Source: Brucellaceae bacterium
Lineage (GTDB): Bacteria; Pseudomonadota; Alphaproteobacteria; Rhizobiales; Rhizobiaceae
Direction: 5' to 3'
DNA length: 5,742 nucleotides
Assembly: GCA_031253705.1 (NCBI GenBank)
Contig: JAIRVW010000263.1
Coordinates: forward strand, 1 to 5,742
Shown here: piece after piece, positions 5,689 to 5,742 of the stretch
Numbering within the stretch: the first letter of the stretch is position 1
Layout of the letters: the number at the start of each line of letters is the position of its first letter
Translations under genes and position numbers: made by a program
Notes under the pieces: model-generated
Told to the model about the DNA's origin: nothing
The model's database searches: none
Seen by the model: only the letters and a program-made list of their open reading frames with translations

Positions 5689-5742
5689 CGCGTCTTCTGA
5701 ACAGGATTCAGGCACTTTCGCACCTCAAATCACCCGCCACCG

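Noticed and set aside
5711..5726. Possible small RNA hairpin with a GAAA tetraloop (GGTGC-GAAA-GTGCC on the minus strand)
   Set aside because: The stem is only five pairs, two of them G-U wobbles, with no supporting context, so it is probably chance.
1..5742. A novel multi-gene defence, mobile or secondary-metabolite system
   Set aside because: All but one of the genes fall in well-known housekeeping families in an order typical of Hyphomicrobiales. There are no repeats, integrases, toxin-antitoxin pairs or composition shifts to suggest an accessory island.

Overview
The window reads as a piece of an ordinary alphaproteobacterial chromosome, most likely from Hyphomicrobiales (Rhizobiales) near Brucella, Ochrobactrum or Pseudochrobactrum. 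This rests on recalled protein family features: an ArgJ ending in VAINGDYRS, a rhizobial-type BioC/NDUFAF5-like methyltransferase, a small one-helix membrane protein with a rhizobial-type C-terminal tail, and a gene neighbourhood of argJ, GNAT, MutT, methyltransferase, ComF, glutaredoxin and nitrilase that I associate with that order. Base composition is only moderately GC-rich. I saw no mobile elements, tRNA or rRNA genes, or CRISPR.

Layout, right to left (nearly everything is on the minus strand). A non-coding leader at 5587-5742 holds a perfect 8-bp hairpin and a weak promoter candidate. It leads into a tight operon: argJ (5586-4345), a GNAT acetyltransferase sharing a GTGA overlap (4348-3584), and a MutT-type Nudix hydrolase 10 bases further on (3573-3163). 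The operon closes with a clear minus-strand intrinsic terminator (3137-3106). Next comes a 118-residue single-pass membrane protein of unknown function (3039-2683). It meets, stop codon against stop codon with no intervening base, the only plus-strand gene, a methyltransferase-like protein (1807-2682). That gene diverges from comF (1699-899) across a 107-base gap. comF is followed by grxC (804-541), which has its own good promoter, and then by a nitrilase-superfamily gene (470 to beyond the left edge).

Functions are housekeeping: arginine biosynthesis (argJ), nucleotide-pool sanitation (mutT), redox chemistry (grxC), a possible glutathione-repair or omega-amidase activity (nitrilase), a ComF phosphoribosyltransferase-fold protein, and a possible respiratory-complex-assembly or biotin-type methyltransferase relative. 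The most concrete anomaly is a one-base deletion in a G run of the nitrilase gene. It moves the catalytic cysteine into another frame, so the gene is either disrupted or carries a sequencing error. Secondary curiosities are a pair of matching inverted repeats plus an identical 13-mer in two separate intergenic gaps, a methyltransferase lacking a recognisable glycine-rich SAM loop, and hairpins in the argJ and nitrilase leaders. I found no convincing evidence of a new multi-gene system.
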